From Alphaproteobacteria bacterium UBA1301 (GTDB lineage Bacteria > Pseudomonadota > Alphaproteobacteria > Micropepsales > Micropepsaceae): a stretch of 64,000 nt of DNA. Below are positions 47,387-56,269 of this stretch, one piece after another; position 1 is the stretch's first letter; every line of letters begins with the position of its first letter. The stretch spans positions 1 through 64,000 of the forward strand of contig DBUB01000012.1 in the NCBI GenBank assembly GCA_002307725.1, given 5' to 3'. The position numbers and the translations under genes were made by a program. A model generated the notes under the pieces. It searched no databases. It had not been told where the DNA came from and worked only from the letters and a program-made list of their open reading frames with translations.

Positions 47387-48133
47387 TCAGCCTCCCTTCT
47401 TGAGATCGACCACCACGATATTGGCGGCCAGGAACAGGGTAATCAGCGAGAAGAAGAAGACGAGGTCGCGCAAATCGAGCACGCCTTGGGTGATCGCGGT
47501 GAAATGAGTCACGAAGCTGAACGAGGCGATGGCTTCGGTGAGCGCGTCGGGCGCCCAAACACGGAAGACATCGAGCACCAAGGGCGAGCCGGAAACGGTG
47601 AACAGGAAGCACACCACCACGCTGACGACGAAGGCGATCACTTGGTTGTTGGTGGTCGCCGAGATACAGGCGCCGATGGCGAGATACCCGCCGGCCACCA
47701 GGAAGGAGCCGATATAGCTCGCCAGGATGACGCCGTTGTCGGGCTGGCCGAGGAAATTGACCGTCAGCCAGATCGGGAAGGTGAGGGCGAGCGCAATGCC
47801 GGTGAAGGCCCAGGCGGCGAGATATTTGCCGACCACGGTGGCCCACAGCGGCACCGGTAAGGTGAGAAGCAGTTCCATCGTACCGCTGCGCCGCTCGTCG
47901 GCCCACAGCCGCATCGAAATCGCCGGTACCAGGAAGAGATAAAGCCAAGGGTGATAGGCGAAGAACACCGACAAATCGGCGATACCATTCTCGTAGAAAT
48001 GGCCGACATAAAAGGTGAAGGCGCCCATCGTGAACAGGAAAATCACGATGAAGACATAGGCCAAGGGCGTCGCGAAATAGCCGGCGAACTCGCGTTTGAA
48101 GATCGGCCAGACGTAACGGGTAAGGGCGTTCAT
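47387..48133 (-). CDS. ABC-2 type permease (GldF-like)
   Basis: The 248-residue integral membrane protein has six hydrophobic segments (AYVFIVIFLFTMGAFTFYV, LYLFLVPAISMRLWADERRSGTMELLLTLPV and so on). The segment LWADERRSGTMELLLTLP is typical of ABC-2 permeases. It overlaps the ATPase gene by 4 nt (ATGA) and gldG begins 1 nt after its stop. Together these genes encode a complete exporter core. Confidence 0.9.
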   Translation of the reverse strand: MNALTRYVWPIFKREFAGYFATPLAYVFIVIFLFTMGAFTFYVGHFYENGIADLSVFFAYHPWLYLFLVPAISMRLWADERRSGTMELLLTLPVPLWATVVGKYLAAWAFTGIALALTFPIWLTVNFLGQPDNGVILASYIGSFLVAGGYLAIGACISATTNNQVIAFVVSVVVCFLFTVSGSPLVLDVFRVWAPDALTEAIASFSFVTHFTAITQGVLDLRDLVFFFSLITLFLAANIVVVDLKKGG

Positions 48134-49089
48134 TTGCGTGCTGCCTTGACGCGCGCGGCATCCGATGTGGTGATGGCGCGAAAGACTTCGTCGAGGCGTC
48201 CGGGCTCGGCATAAAGCTCTTTCACCGTCCAGTTCTCGCGCGCCGCCAGCGCGCTGACAGCTTCGATCAAGAGCGCGCCGCTCTTGGGGAACGCGGTCAG
48301 CCGGACGGCATCGCCGAAATTCTTGCGTTCGACCTGCGCCACCATGGCCAGGGTTTTCAGCTTCGCCACAGCACCTTCGATCTCATCCTTCGACAAGGTT
48401 AGCGTCACCGCATTGTGGTAGCGCGAGCGGGCGAGCAATTCGGCGGGGGTGCCGTCGGCGACAATGGTGCCGCGGTCGATGATCACCGCGCGGGTGCAGA
48501 TCGCTTCCACTTCTTCGAGCAGATGCGTGGAGACGATGATCGCCTTTTCCGCCGCCATGTCGTGGATCAATCCGCGCACCGCATGTTTCTGGTTGGGATC
48601 GAGGCCGTCAGTCGGTTCGTCCATGATCAGCACCGGCGGATCGTGCAGGATCGCTTGGGCCAGGCCGACGCGGCGCTTGAAGCCCTTCGACAGTGTCTCG
48701 ATCGGCTGTTCCAGCACCGGCACAAGTTCAGTCTTTTCCACCACCGCGGCGACGCGCGCTTTGGCGTCGGCGCCTTTGAAGCCGCGCACTTCGGCGATGA
48801 AACTGAGGAATTGGCGCGCCGTCATGTCGCCGTAAGCGGGGGCGCCTTCCGGCAGATAGCCGATAAGGGCCTGTGCCTTGGTGGTATCGGCCTCGATATC
48901 ATGGCCACAGACGGTCACGGTGCCCGCATCGGGGGCGAGGAAGCCGGTAACCATCTTCATGGTCGTGGATTTGCCGGCGCCGTTGGGGCCCAAAAATCCC
49001 AGGACTTCGCCCTTGGCAACGTGCAGACTAAGATTGGCCACGGCCGTCATCGGCCCGAAGCGTTTGGTGAGTTCCTTGATCTCGATCAT
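48130..49089 (-). CDS. ABC transporter ATP-binding protein (GldA-like)
   Basis: The 319-residue ATPase has Walker A GPNGAGKST at about 35-43, the Q-loop region GYLPEGAPAYGDMT, signature LSKGFKRRVGLAQA, Walker B VLIMDEPTDGLDPNQ and the H-loop VSTHLLEEVE. It resembles the drug/antibiotic-export type. ATG 49089 is the start; the longer frame to 49203 overlaps the divergent gene. It is the first gene of the four-gene exporter operon. Confidence 0.93.
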   Translation of the reverse strand: MIEIKELTKRFGPMTAVANLSLHVAKGEVLGFLGPNGAGKSTTMKMVTGFLAPDAGTVTVCGHDIEADTTKAQALIGYLPEGAPAYGDMTARQFLSFIAEVRGFKGADAKARVAAVVEKTELVPVLEQPIETLSKGFKRRVGLAQAILHDPPVLIMDEPTDGLDPNQKHAVRGLIHDMAAEKAIIVSTHLLEEVEAICTRAVIIDRGTIVADGTPAELLARSRYHNAVTLTLSKDEIEGAVAKLKTLAMVAQVERKNFGDAVRLTAFPKSGALLIEAVSALAARENWTVKELYAEPGRLDEVFRAITTSDAARVKAARK

Positions 49090-49196
49090 GGAATGCTGCG
49101 GCGCGCTAAAAGGGGTAAATCCATTAGTGAAAACGGCATTCTCCCGCAACCCTGGCGAGGTTACGAATTGGACATGGCTTAGGGGGCCGATGTGAC

Positions 49197-49565
49197 ATGA
49201 CACTTGATTCTCGCCTGGTGCTCCGGACCGCCCTGGCCGGAACGGTTCTGCAGCTACTGCTCGCGGGCGCCGGACACCTGTTTCCTTGGGTCGGTATCCA
49301 TCTGTTTCTGTTTGGAAGGGCGATGATTTCCGCGACCGCCGGCTACCTCTATGGCCTGCTTCACGGCCGTAGCTACGGCGCTGGTGCCCTCGGCGGGGCG
49401 ATTGCCGGCGGGTTGTGTGTCGTCCCGGCCCTGGTGCTGTCGGTCCTACTCGGCGATTCGGCGGGCGTGGCGGTTTCGACCGGCACCGGGATTTCGATCC
49501 TCACCGGTGCGGTCGGCGGCGCCTTTGGACAGATGGGCGCGATTCTCAAGAAGCTCGGCTTCTGA
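49197..49565 (+). CDS. Small membrane protein of unknown function
   Basis: The 122-residue product has three or four hydrophobic helices rich in Gly and Ala (GTVLQLLLAGAGHLF, MISATAGYLYGLL, GGAIAGGLCVVPALVLSVLLG, GTGISILTGAVGGAFGQ). It is divergent from the exporter operon, its start 107 nt from the ATPase start. An AGGGGG lies about 10 nt before ATG 49197. I recognise no family. Confidence 0.65.
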   Translation: MTLDSRLVLRTALAGTVLQLLLAGAGHLFPWVGIHLFLFGRAMISATAGYLYGLLHGRSYGAGALGGAIAGGLCVVPALVLSVLLGDSAGVAVSTGTGISILTGAVGGAFGQMGAILKKLGF

Positions 49566-49981
49566 TCCTTCAAGCCGCGGCCGTCCTCATCCTGAGGAGA
49601 GAGTAAAGAAAGGGGTCGCGCGGCAGAAGTGCCGCGCTGGCCAAGGTAAAGTACTCAGGGGAGAGTTCGGCTGGCCGGACAAGGGCCGCCCCGCAACTGG
49701 GGGGCTGGGGGGCTTGATAGTCACGAGAGCAACACCAAATCCAACCAGCCGAGGTGCGGGTTATCAGGGGCCATGAAGGCGCAGCCGTGGTGCAAAGGTG
49801 ACGATTTGGTGGCGCATCGTGTTTTTTTGTAACATGTAAAATCCGCCATTTCCCGGAACCGTTTTTTACACCATGTATTTACGGGCTATTCGGAGCGTCG
49901 TGAGATCGCTGCGCCGCCGGACGGCCAGACTGCGGCAAGTTGTACAGGTTTTTTCTGCATTCGTATTCATCGCAAACGAAA
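49566..49981. other. Intergenic region with repeat remnants
   Basis: About 415 nt without a supported gene. It begins with a dispersed-repeat-like stretch (ccgtcctcatcctgaggag, 49579-49597). Further on it has a hairpin cgcggcagaagtgccgcg and an AT-rich patch around 49830-49880 with inverted arms tgtaaaa/ttttaca. No promoter can be assigned with confidence. Confidence 0.35.
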
Positions 49982-50007
49982 AGGCCCCGGAATCGATTCC
50001 GGGGCCT
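49982..50007 (-). terminator. Rho-independent terminator of the Bax-inhibitor gene
   Basis: A perfect 26-nt palindrome (AGGCCCCGGAATC and its complement) is followed by TTTTCG on the minus strand, 25 nt past the stop. Confidence 0.85.
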
Positions 50008-50031
50008 CTCTGAATCACAACCTGAAGATGA

Positions 50032-50787
50032 TTAGCGGCGGCCGCCCATCAGATAGAGCAGGAACTGGAACATGTTGATGAAGTCGAGATAAAGGGCAAG
50101 CGAACCGATGATCGCCTTCTTGCCCGCCACCGCTTCACCATCGCCGTTATAGTACAATTCCTTGGTCCGCTGCGTGTCGTAGGCGGTGAGCCCGGCGAAG
50201 ATGCCGACGCCCGCAACCGAGATGATCCACGCCATCATGCCACTGTGGAAGAAGATGTTGACGACGCTGGCAATCAGGATGCCCCACACGCCCATGATCA
50301 GGAACGAGCCCATCCCGGAAAGATCGCGCTTGGTGGTGTAGCCGTAGAGCGAAAGCCCGCCGAATGCCGCGGCAGTGACAAAGAACACCTGCGCGATCGA
50401 CGTTCCGACATAGACGAGGAAGATCGTCGACATCGACGCGCCGATCAAGCCGGAGAATATCCAGAACGCCGCCTGTGCCCCGCCGAGGCTCATGCGGTTG
50501 ATGCGGAAGTTGATGAGCAGCACCACCGCCAGCGGCGACAGCATCAGGACATATTTGAGCGGCGAGACGTAGAGCAAACGTCCCAGTGCCGTCAGCCCGA
50601 GCTGGCCCGTCGCCGGATCGGTCACCACCGCCATGCTGAAAACCCAGTAGGCCGTCAGCCCGGTCAGCACCAACGCCAGGAACATGTAGTTGTAGACCTT
50701 GAGCATGTATTTGCGCAGGCCGGCGTCGATGGTGCCGGTGACGTCCGCTTGGGTGCGAGTGAAACGGTTGGTCTCGAAGTCAGCCAT
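50032..50787 (-). CDS. Bax inhibitor-1/YccA family membrane protein
   Basis: The 251-residue protein has seven hydrophobic segments and the BI-1 signatures LRKYMLKVYNYMFLALVLTGL, GLSLYGYTTKRDLSGMGSFL and FAGLTAYDTQRTKE near the C-terminus. BI-1 family members are calcium-leak or protease-interacting inner-membrane proteins; in E. coli YccA modulates FtsH. It is monocistronic with its own terminator, divergent from murJ. Confidence 0.93.
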   Translation of the reverse strand: MADFETNRFTRTQADVTGTIDAGLRKYMLKVYNYMFLALVLTGLTAYWVFSMAVVTDPATGQLGLTALGRLLYVSPLKYVLMLSPLAVVLLINFRINRMSLGGAQAAFWIFSGLIGASMSTIFLVYVGTSIAQVFFVTAAAFGGLSLYGYTTKRDLSGMGSFLIMGVWGILIASVVNIFFHSGMMAWIISVAGVGIFAGLTAYDTQRTKELYYNGDGEAVAGKKAIIGSLALYLDFINMFQFLLYLMGGRR

Positions 50788-50979
50788 AGGTATTCCTTCC
50801 TTGCGGCCGGGTAAGGCCGTAACACTCTCCTAATATCGGGGTTGGCGGGCCCCCATTCAAGGCTGAGGGACGCGAATGATGCGCAATTTCGCATGCGTGC
50901 TGCGCTTCGCCGGATCGACGTTTTGGGGCTTCCGGGCTAAGGATGTGCGCCTGCCAACCCTGTGCCTTACCGGAATTTC

Positions 50980-52506
50980 ATGTTTAAGCGCCTCTTGTCC
51001 GTCGGCGGCTTCACGCTGCTGTCCCGCATCACGGGGTTTTTCCGCGACGTTTTGATGGCGAGCGTGCTCGGCAAAGGCGCGCTGTCCGACGCCTTCTTGG
51101 TGGCGTTCCGCTTCCCCAACTATTTTCGCGCGATTTTTGGCGAAGGCACACTCAACCCGGCATTTCTGCCGCGTTACGCCGCGCTCAGGGCCAAAGGCCA
51201 CACCGAGGAAGCGGCGCGCTTCGGCGACGACGTGCTGGCGTGGCAGATCGTCGTGCAGGCGGTGCTCTTGATTCTGGCGCTGGTATTCATGCCCGCCATC
51301 GTACGGGTGTTGGCACCGGGCTTTGTCAATCAGCCGGGGCAGGTGGAACTCGCGTCCACGCTGTCGCGCATCACCTTCCCCTATCTGATCCTGACGGTGG
51401 TGGTGGTGCAGCTGTCAGCGATGCTGAACGCCAACGAGAAGTTCTGGGCGGCGGCGGCGTGGTCGAACTTCCTCAACCTCGCGATGATCGCCACGATTTT
51501 GCTGGCGGCGTGGTTTCCCAATGCGGCCTATGCGGCGGCCTGCGGCGTCCTGCTCGGCGGCGTGATCGAACTAGTGTTCATGCTGTGGGCCTCGCGCCGC
51601 GAAGGCGTCTTCCTCAAGCTGCGGCTGCCGCACTGGACGCCCGCGATCAAGGAATTCTTTGTGGCCGTGGGCGCCGTCACCTTCGGTACCGCCTCGGTCA
51701 CCGTTTCGCCCTTCGTCGACACGATCATCGCCAGTCTGTTGCCGTCCGGTAGTCTGACCGCACTTTATTACGGTGATCGCATCAATCAGTTACCGCTCGG
51801 CGTGCTTGGCCTGGCGCTTGGCACCGTGCTGCTGCCGGAAATGTCGACGCGGCTGGCCAAGGGTGATGTCGCCGGATCGGATGCCGCCCAGAACCGCGCC
51901 GCGTCGCTGGCGCTGCTCTTGGCGCTGCCCTTCGTGCTGGTGTTCCTGTTCATTCCCGGCACCATCATGCGGGCGATTTTTGCCCACGGTGCCTTCAATC
52001 AGGAAGCGGCGGCATCGGCGGCGGTGGCGCTGATGGCTTACGGCATCGGCTTACCGGCGATGGTCTTGGTGCGCATCACCGCCTCGACCTTCTATGCCCG
52101 CCACGACACCGCCACGCCCGCCCGCGCCACGGTGACGTCCATTGCCTCCAACATCGCGATCAAGCTGGTGCTGGTGCTGGGCTGCGGTCTCGGCATTGAG
52201 GGTATTGCGCTTGGCACTGCAATCGGGGCCTGGGTCAATGTCGGCATGCTGACGTGGTACGGAAGGCGCCAGGACCTGCTGCACGTTCAGCCGTCGTTCC
52301 GCCGCGCCCTGTTGCCGATTATGCTGGCCGCCGCGGCGGCAGGGGCGGGGGCTTGGGGTGGTGCGACACTGGCCGGCATGGGGCTCCATCTTCACTCTCA
52401 TACCGTACGCGATTTGGTCTCGCTCCTTGCGGCCGGAGTGGTTGGCTGCGCTGGTTATGGCGCCGTGGTCGTAGTATTTCGGCGGCGGTTGCCGATTACG
52501 CGTTAG
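50980..52506 (+). CDS. murJ: Lipid II flippase MurJ
   Basis: MurJ moves lipid II across the inner membrane for peptidoglycan synthesis. The 508-residue protein has about 14 TM helices. Conserved parts are the N-terminal RITGFFRDVLMASVLG, containing the essential Arg, NPAFLPRYA and the YYGDRINQLPLGVLGLALGTVLLPEMS block. ATG 50980 is preferred over GTG 50962. thpR follows 12 nt later in the same direction. Confidence 0.95.
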   Translation: MFKRLLSVGGFTLLSRITGFFRDVLMASVLGKGALSDAFLVAFRFPNYFRAIFGEGTLNPAFLPRYAALRAKGHTEEAARFGDDVLAWQIVVQAVLLILALVFMPAIVRVLAPGFVNQPGQVELASTLSRITFPYLILTVVVVQLSAMLNANEKFWAAAAWSNFLNLAMIATILLAAWFPNAAYAAACGVLLGGVIELVFMLWASRREGVFLKLRLPHWTPAIKEFFVAVGAVTFGTASVTVSPFVDTIIASLLPSGSLTALYYGDRINQLPLGVLGLALGTVLLPEMSTRLAKGDVAGSDAAQNRAASLALLLALPFVLVFLFIPGTIMRAIFAHGAFNQEAAASAAVALMAYGIGLPAMVLVRITASTFYARHDTATPARATVTSIASNIAIKLVLVLGCGLGIEGIALGTAIGAWVNVGMLTWYGRRQDLLHVQPSFRRALLPIMLAAAAAGAGAWGGATLAGMGLHLHSHTVRDLVSLLAAGVVGCAGYGAVVVVFRRRLPITR

Positions 52507-52518
52507 ATCGAGTTAGCA

Positions 52519-53052
52519 ATGCGCCTGTTCATCGCCTTGGCTTTGCCCGACGAGATTGCCAGCGCTCTGTTCTTGATCCAAGCGGGCGTGCCCGGTGCGC
52601 GCTGGTCGCGCCGTGAGCAATTGCATCTCACCTTGCGCTTTATCGGCGAGGTGGATGGGGCGGAAGCGCTCGCCATCGATGATGCGCTGGCGGCGATTGC
52701 AGCGCCGGAGTTCACGCTGGAACTAAAGGGCGCCGGCAGTTTCGGCGGCAAGAGGCCGCGCGATCTATGGACTGGCGCCGCCCCAAGCGAGCCGCTCCTC
52801 CATCTGAACCGCAAAATCGAAAGTGCCCTGCAGCGCATCGGCCGCGAACCCGAGCCGCACAAATTCACCCCGCATGTCACCCTGGCGCGGCTAAAACATT
52901 CCCCGCTCGGCGCGGTGGCGGATTACCTCACCGATCACGCGCTCTTCGCCAGCCCGCCGTTCGCGGTGACAGGGTTCTGCTTGTTCTCGTCAAAACTGAC
53001 CAGCGACGGCAGCATTTATCGGGTGGAGAAAGAGTACGCGCTGACGGTCTAG
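52519..53052 (+). CDS. thpR: RNA 2',3'-cyclic phosphodiesterase
   Basis: This 2H-phosphoesterase-family enzyme opens 2',3'-cyclic phosphate RNA ends to 2'-phosphate. The two catalytic HxTx motifs are His36-Leu-Thr-Leu and His119-Val-Thr-Leu, with the N-terminal MRLFIALALPDEI typical of the family. It is 177 residues, normal length. It is co-directional with murJ and overlaps the next (minus-strand) gene by 4 nt at the stop codons. Confidence 0.94.
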   Translation: MRLFIALALPDEIASALFLIQAGVPGARWSRREQLHLTLRFIGEVDGAEALAIDDALAAIAAPEFTLELKGAGSFGGKRPRDLWTGAAPSEPLLHLNRKIESALQRIGREPEPHKFTPHVTLARLKHSPLGAVADYLTDHALFASPPFAVTGFCLFSSKLTSDGSIYRVEKEYALTV

Positions 53053-53453
53053 CCCGCTTCGATCTTCTCCATGTCCGCATCCGACAGCCCGAAGTGATGG
53101 CCGATTTCGTGGATCAGGACGTGGCGCACGACGGCGCCGAGGCTGCCTTGGTTCTCGGCCCAATAGTCGAGGATCGGGCGGCGGTAGAGAAAGATCAGCG
53201 TCGGCTCCAGCGGCCCGCCATAGCCTTCGCGCGCCGCCAGATCGGCGCCCTGGAACAGCCCGAGGATGTCGAATTCGGTGTCAAGGTCCATGTCGGCGAT
53301 GACGTCGTTGTCGGGGAACTCCTGCATCACGAACGGCACGTCGCCGCAAAGGCTGCGGATACGCTCGGGTAGGGAAGCGAACGCACTGCGCGCGATGGCT
53401 TCGATGTCGTCGAGGGTGGGCGCCTCAACGTGGGACCAGTCGATGGGGGGCAT
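53049..53453 (-). CDS. Minimal zincin-type metallopeptidase
   Basis: The 134-residue protein has a single zinc site, HEIGHHFGLSD (about 115-125), preceded by TLIFLYRRPI. It matches the small PF06262 type-1 zincin-like family, which has no other domains. The substrate is unknown. ATG 53453 is chosen; the frame stays open to 54047, but that part is antisense to the TonB-receptor gene's C-terminal end and is not family-like. Confidence 0.9.
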   Translation of the reverse strand: MPPIDWSHVEAPTLDDIEAIARSAFASLPERIRSLCGDVPFVMQEFPDNDVIADMDLDTEFDILGLFQGADLAAREGYGGPLEPTLIFLYRRPILDYWAENQGSLGAVVRHVLIHEIGHHFGLSDADMEKIEAG

Positions 53454-53532
53454 GGCGTCATGTTCCCAATGGTCAGGGAAAGATGACGTACGCTGCTGGG
53501 TTCCGCAAGGCGGCCGGAAAGAGAACCGCGCC

Positions 53533-53567
53533 AAAGAAAACGGCCCGCCAGAAAAACTGGCAGGCCG
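53533..53567 (-). terminator. Rho-independent terminator of the TonB-receptor gene
   Basis: The stem ggcccgccag/ctggcaggcc (one mismatch, AAAAA loop) is followed on the minus strand by GTTTTCTTTGG, about 20 nt past the stop at 53588. Confidence 0.75.
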
Positions 53568-53587
53568 CGTTTGAGGTGTTGTCGAAT

Positions 53588-56161
53588 TCAGTGCGTCTTG
53601 AACGTGAACGAGGCGCCGAAGAAGCGCGGCTCGCCGGAAATGAAGGTCGGGATGCCGAGATTGTCGCCCGAATTGCCGGCGTCCTTGATAAATTTCTGAT
53701 CGAGAACGTTGGTCACGAACACGCTGGCCGACCACGGCGCGTTGTCGAGCTGGTAGCTGAGGCGCAGGTTGACGAGGCCGTAGGGATTCTGGAACTCGTC
53801 CTGTTTGGTGTCCGCCACCAAATTGTTCTGCTCCGAGGCGATGTCGTTGTTGTCGTCGAAATAGATCTTGGACTGCCAGGTGTAGGTCGGCACAAAATTG
53901 AGCGTGCCGCCGAAGATGGCATGCCTGAGCGAGCCGCCGAGCGAGAACTTGACGTCGGGATTGAGGCGGAACTGGTTGCCCTTGAACAGTGAGGCGCCGA
54001 CGAAGCGGGCGCGGGTGGCCGCCACGGTGCCGAAGAAATCGGCCCAATCGGTCAGTGCCCAGTCGATCGTGCCTTCGAAGCCATAGGCTTCCGCTTTGCC
54101 GGCGTTGAAGGTGACGAACTGTTGGTTTTGAAGCTGGGTCGATTGGAAGTTGGTGTAATCGTAGAAGTAGAACGCCGTGTCGATGCGCAGGGTGTTGTCG
54201 AAGGCCGCGGTCTTGGCGCCGATTTCGTAGGAGTCGACCTCTTCGGCCGGGGATTCCTTGAACACCGGGGCGCTGTAGGGTGTCAGTGGTGAGGCGGCGC
54301 TCAGCACCTTGGGACGGCGGCCGCGGGCGTAGGTGGCATAGACGCTGGTCGTGTCCGCAAGCGCATAGCGGGCCGAGAAGCGCCAGGAAAGGCCGTTGTC
54401 ACTGAAGTTCTGGGCGATCTTGTCGCCGTTGCCCGTGGTCGGCTGACCGATGATGCCATAACCGGTCGGGTTGCTGGCGCCCTTGAGGAACATGCCAAGG
54501 AACGAGCTGTCCGCCACCGTGCCGGCATACGCGGTCTGCTTGTCATCGTTGGTGTAGCGGGCGCCGGCATTCAGTTCGAAGTTTTCGAACAGCTTGTAGG
54601 TGACGTCGCCGTAGAGATCGATCGACTTGGTCTTGCCGTAGTTGATCGACTGTTCCCAGTGGTTCGACTTGAGGCCCGCGGCGACGGCATTCAGAGATGT
54701 CGCATTGGCGGTGACGTAGGCGGTGGCGGCAGCCTTGGCCTGCGCCGCGGCCACGGTCGCACCATACGTGGGCTGGAGGGCGGCGTAGTACTTGGAATAG
54801 ACCGTCGAGTAGGTGATGCCTTGGACCATCGCCGGGGCATAGCCAGCCGTAAAGGTGCTTGAGGAGAAGAACGACGACGGCTGGCTTTGCAGCAAACTGC
54901 CATAGCCGGTCACCAGTGCGAGCAGCATGTGCTCGTCGAATTGCATCGGCACGCGCTGGCTGACGTTGCTGTAGAAATAGCTGACGCCCGCAAACGCCGA
55001 CAGCCTGCCGCCGCTGTTGTAGTTGAGGCGGGTTTCGTGGCTGAACTGGTCGCCGCGCTCGTCTTCGGCGGCTTGCAGCATCGGCTGATAGAAACCGTCC
55101 GGATCGAACACTTCCAGCGAGTCGAAGCGGCGATAGGCGGTGGTGTTGTTGAGGCTGAAGGCGTCATTGAGCTTGTAGCTCGTCAGCGCCTTGACGTCCC
55201 AGACCCGGCGGTTGAGGCCGACGTTCTTGCCGCCCTCGAAGCCGGCGAGGCTGTCGGTCAGCGTGGCGCCGCTGTTGTGGTCGAGACTGCCAATGATGGT
55301 GCCGTTCGAATTGGTCGGCAGAAAGGTGCCCGACTTGAAGGCGGTGCCGGTCGGCCGGTCCTGTTCGAAATTGGCGATGAGGTCCGCCGAGAAGGCCTCG
55401 CTCGGCTTCCAATTCAGCGCCAAGCGCACCGCGCCGGTGTCGACGGAGTTGTAGGCCCGGTTCGGGTTGTTCAAATCTTCGACATAGCCGTCACGGGCTT
55501 TGTAACGGCCGGCCAGACGTACCGCCATCGTATCGGTCAGCGGCACGTTCACGAAGCCGTCGATCATGTGATAGTTGCTATCGCCGAATTCGAAACTGCC
55601 GCCGTAAGCGAGCCCGTCGAGTTTGGCCTTATTCTGGATGATATTGACGCCGCCCATCAGCGCCGAACGGCCGAACAGGGTGGTTTGCGGCCCGCGCGCG
55701 ACTTCGATGCGGTCGATGTCGAACAGCTCGATGTAAGTGGCGCGGGTGGTGGCGATCGAAACGTCATCCTCGAACACCGACACGCGCGGCTCCTGCGCCG
55801 CCTCGCCGCTGTCGAGATTGAGGCCGCGCATCACCAGGCCCGGATTGTTGGGTGACTGGTTCTGCACCTCGAAACCGGGCACGAACAGCGACAGCTTGTC
55901 GAGTTCCTGCACGTCGATCTTCTGCAGGAAGTCGCCGCTATAGGCCGTCAGCGCCATCGGCACTTCGATCGGATTCTGCGCGCGCTTCTGGGCCGTGACG
56001 GTCACGGATTCGACGAAGCTCGACGACACATCGGCCGCGGCGTCGGTTGCAGTATCGGCCGCGGCGTCGGTTGCAGTATCGGCCACGGCAGGCATGGTCG
56101 CGGCCGCCAGGACGGCAAGCGACGCACCACAAATTAGGCTTAGCCGGAAACGGATCGGCAT
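53588..56161 (-). CDS. TonB-dependent outer-membrane receptor
   Basis: The 857-residue protein has a signal peptide (1-27, PAVADTA), a plug domain (about 50-160: SVTVTAQKRAQNPIEVPMAL, VMRGLNLDSG, DRIEVARGPQTTLFGRSALMGGVNII) and a 22-strand barrel ending in FGASFTFKTH with a C-terminal aromatic-rich strand. The mature N-terminus has a tandem (DTATDAAA) repeat. The TonB box and ligand class cannot be fixed; the plug resembles receptors of the iron/vitamin and glycan-uptake groups. No partner transporter is adjacent. Confidence 0.92.
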   Translation of the reverse strand: MPIRFRLSLICGASLAVLAAATMPAVADTATDAAADTATDAAADVSSSFVESVTVTAQKRAQNPIEVPMALTAYSGDFLQKIDVQELDKLSLFVPGFEVQNQSPNNPGLVMRGLNLDSGEAAQEPRVSVFEDDVSIATTRATYIELFDIDRIEVARGPQTTLFGRSALMGGVNIIQNKAKLDGLAYGGSFEFGDSNYHMIDGFVNVPLTDTMAVRLAGRYKARDGYVEDLNNPNRAYNSVDTGAVRLALNWKPSEAFSADLIANFEQDRPTGTAFKSGTFLPTNSNGTIIGSLDHNSGATLTDSLAGFEGGKNVGLNRRVWDVKALTSYKLNDAFSLNNTTAYRRFDSLEVFDPDGFYQPMLQAAEDERGDQFSHETRLNYNSGGRLSAFAGVSYFYSNVSQRVPMQFDEHMLLALVTGYGSLLQSQPSSFFSSSTFTAGYAPAMVQGITYSTVYSKYYAALQPTYGATVAAAQAKAAATAYVTANATSLNAVAAGLKSNHWEQSINYGKTKSIDLYGDVTYKLFENFELNAGARYTNDDKQTAYAGTVADSSFLGMFLKGASNPTGYGIIGQPTTGNGDKIAQNFSDNGLSWRFSARYALADTTSVYATYARGRRPKVLSAASPLTPYSAPVFKESPAEEVDSYEIGAKTAAFDNTLRIDTAFYFYDYTNFQSTQLQNQQFVTFNAGKAEAYGFEGTIDWALTDWADFFGTVAATRARFVGASLFKGNQFRLNPDVKFSLGGSLRHAIFGGTLNFVPTYTWQSKIYFDDNNDIASEQNNLVADTKQDEFQNPYGLVNLRLSYQLDNAPWSASVFVTNVLDQKFIKDAGNSGDNLGIPTFISGEPRFFGASFTFKTH
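56030..56085. repeat. 24-nt tandem repeat within the receptor's signal/linker region
   Basis: Two exact 24-nt units and a partial third (unit atcggccgcggc...) encode DTATDAAA repeats just after the predicted signal cleavage site. The unit length is a multiple of three, so copy-number change would keep frame. Confidence 0.75.
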
Positions 56162-56269
56162 GAAGAGACCCCCTCAATGTTGTTGGGCACATCGCTAGGG
56201 CAGGTGCGTGTCACTATCGTGAACACCTGACGCTCTGATGTCACAACACACGGAGATTCCTAAACCGAT

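Noticed and set aside
47382..48212. 276-codon minus-strand frame over the permease gene
   Set aside because: A different frame from the real permease; Arg/His/Pro-rich and without hydrophobic helices.
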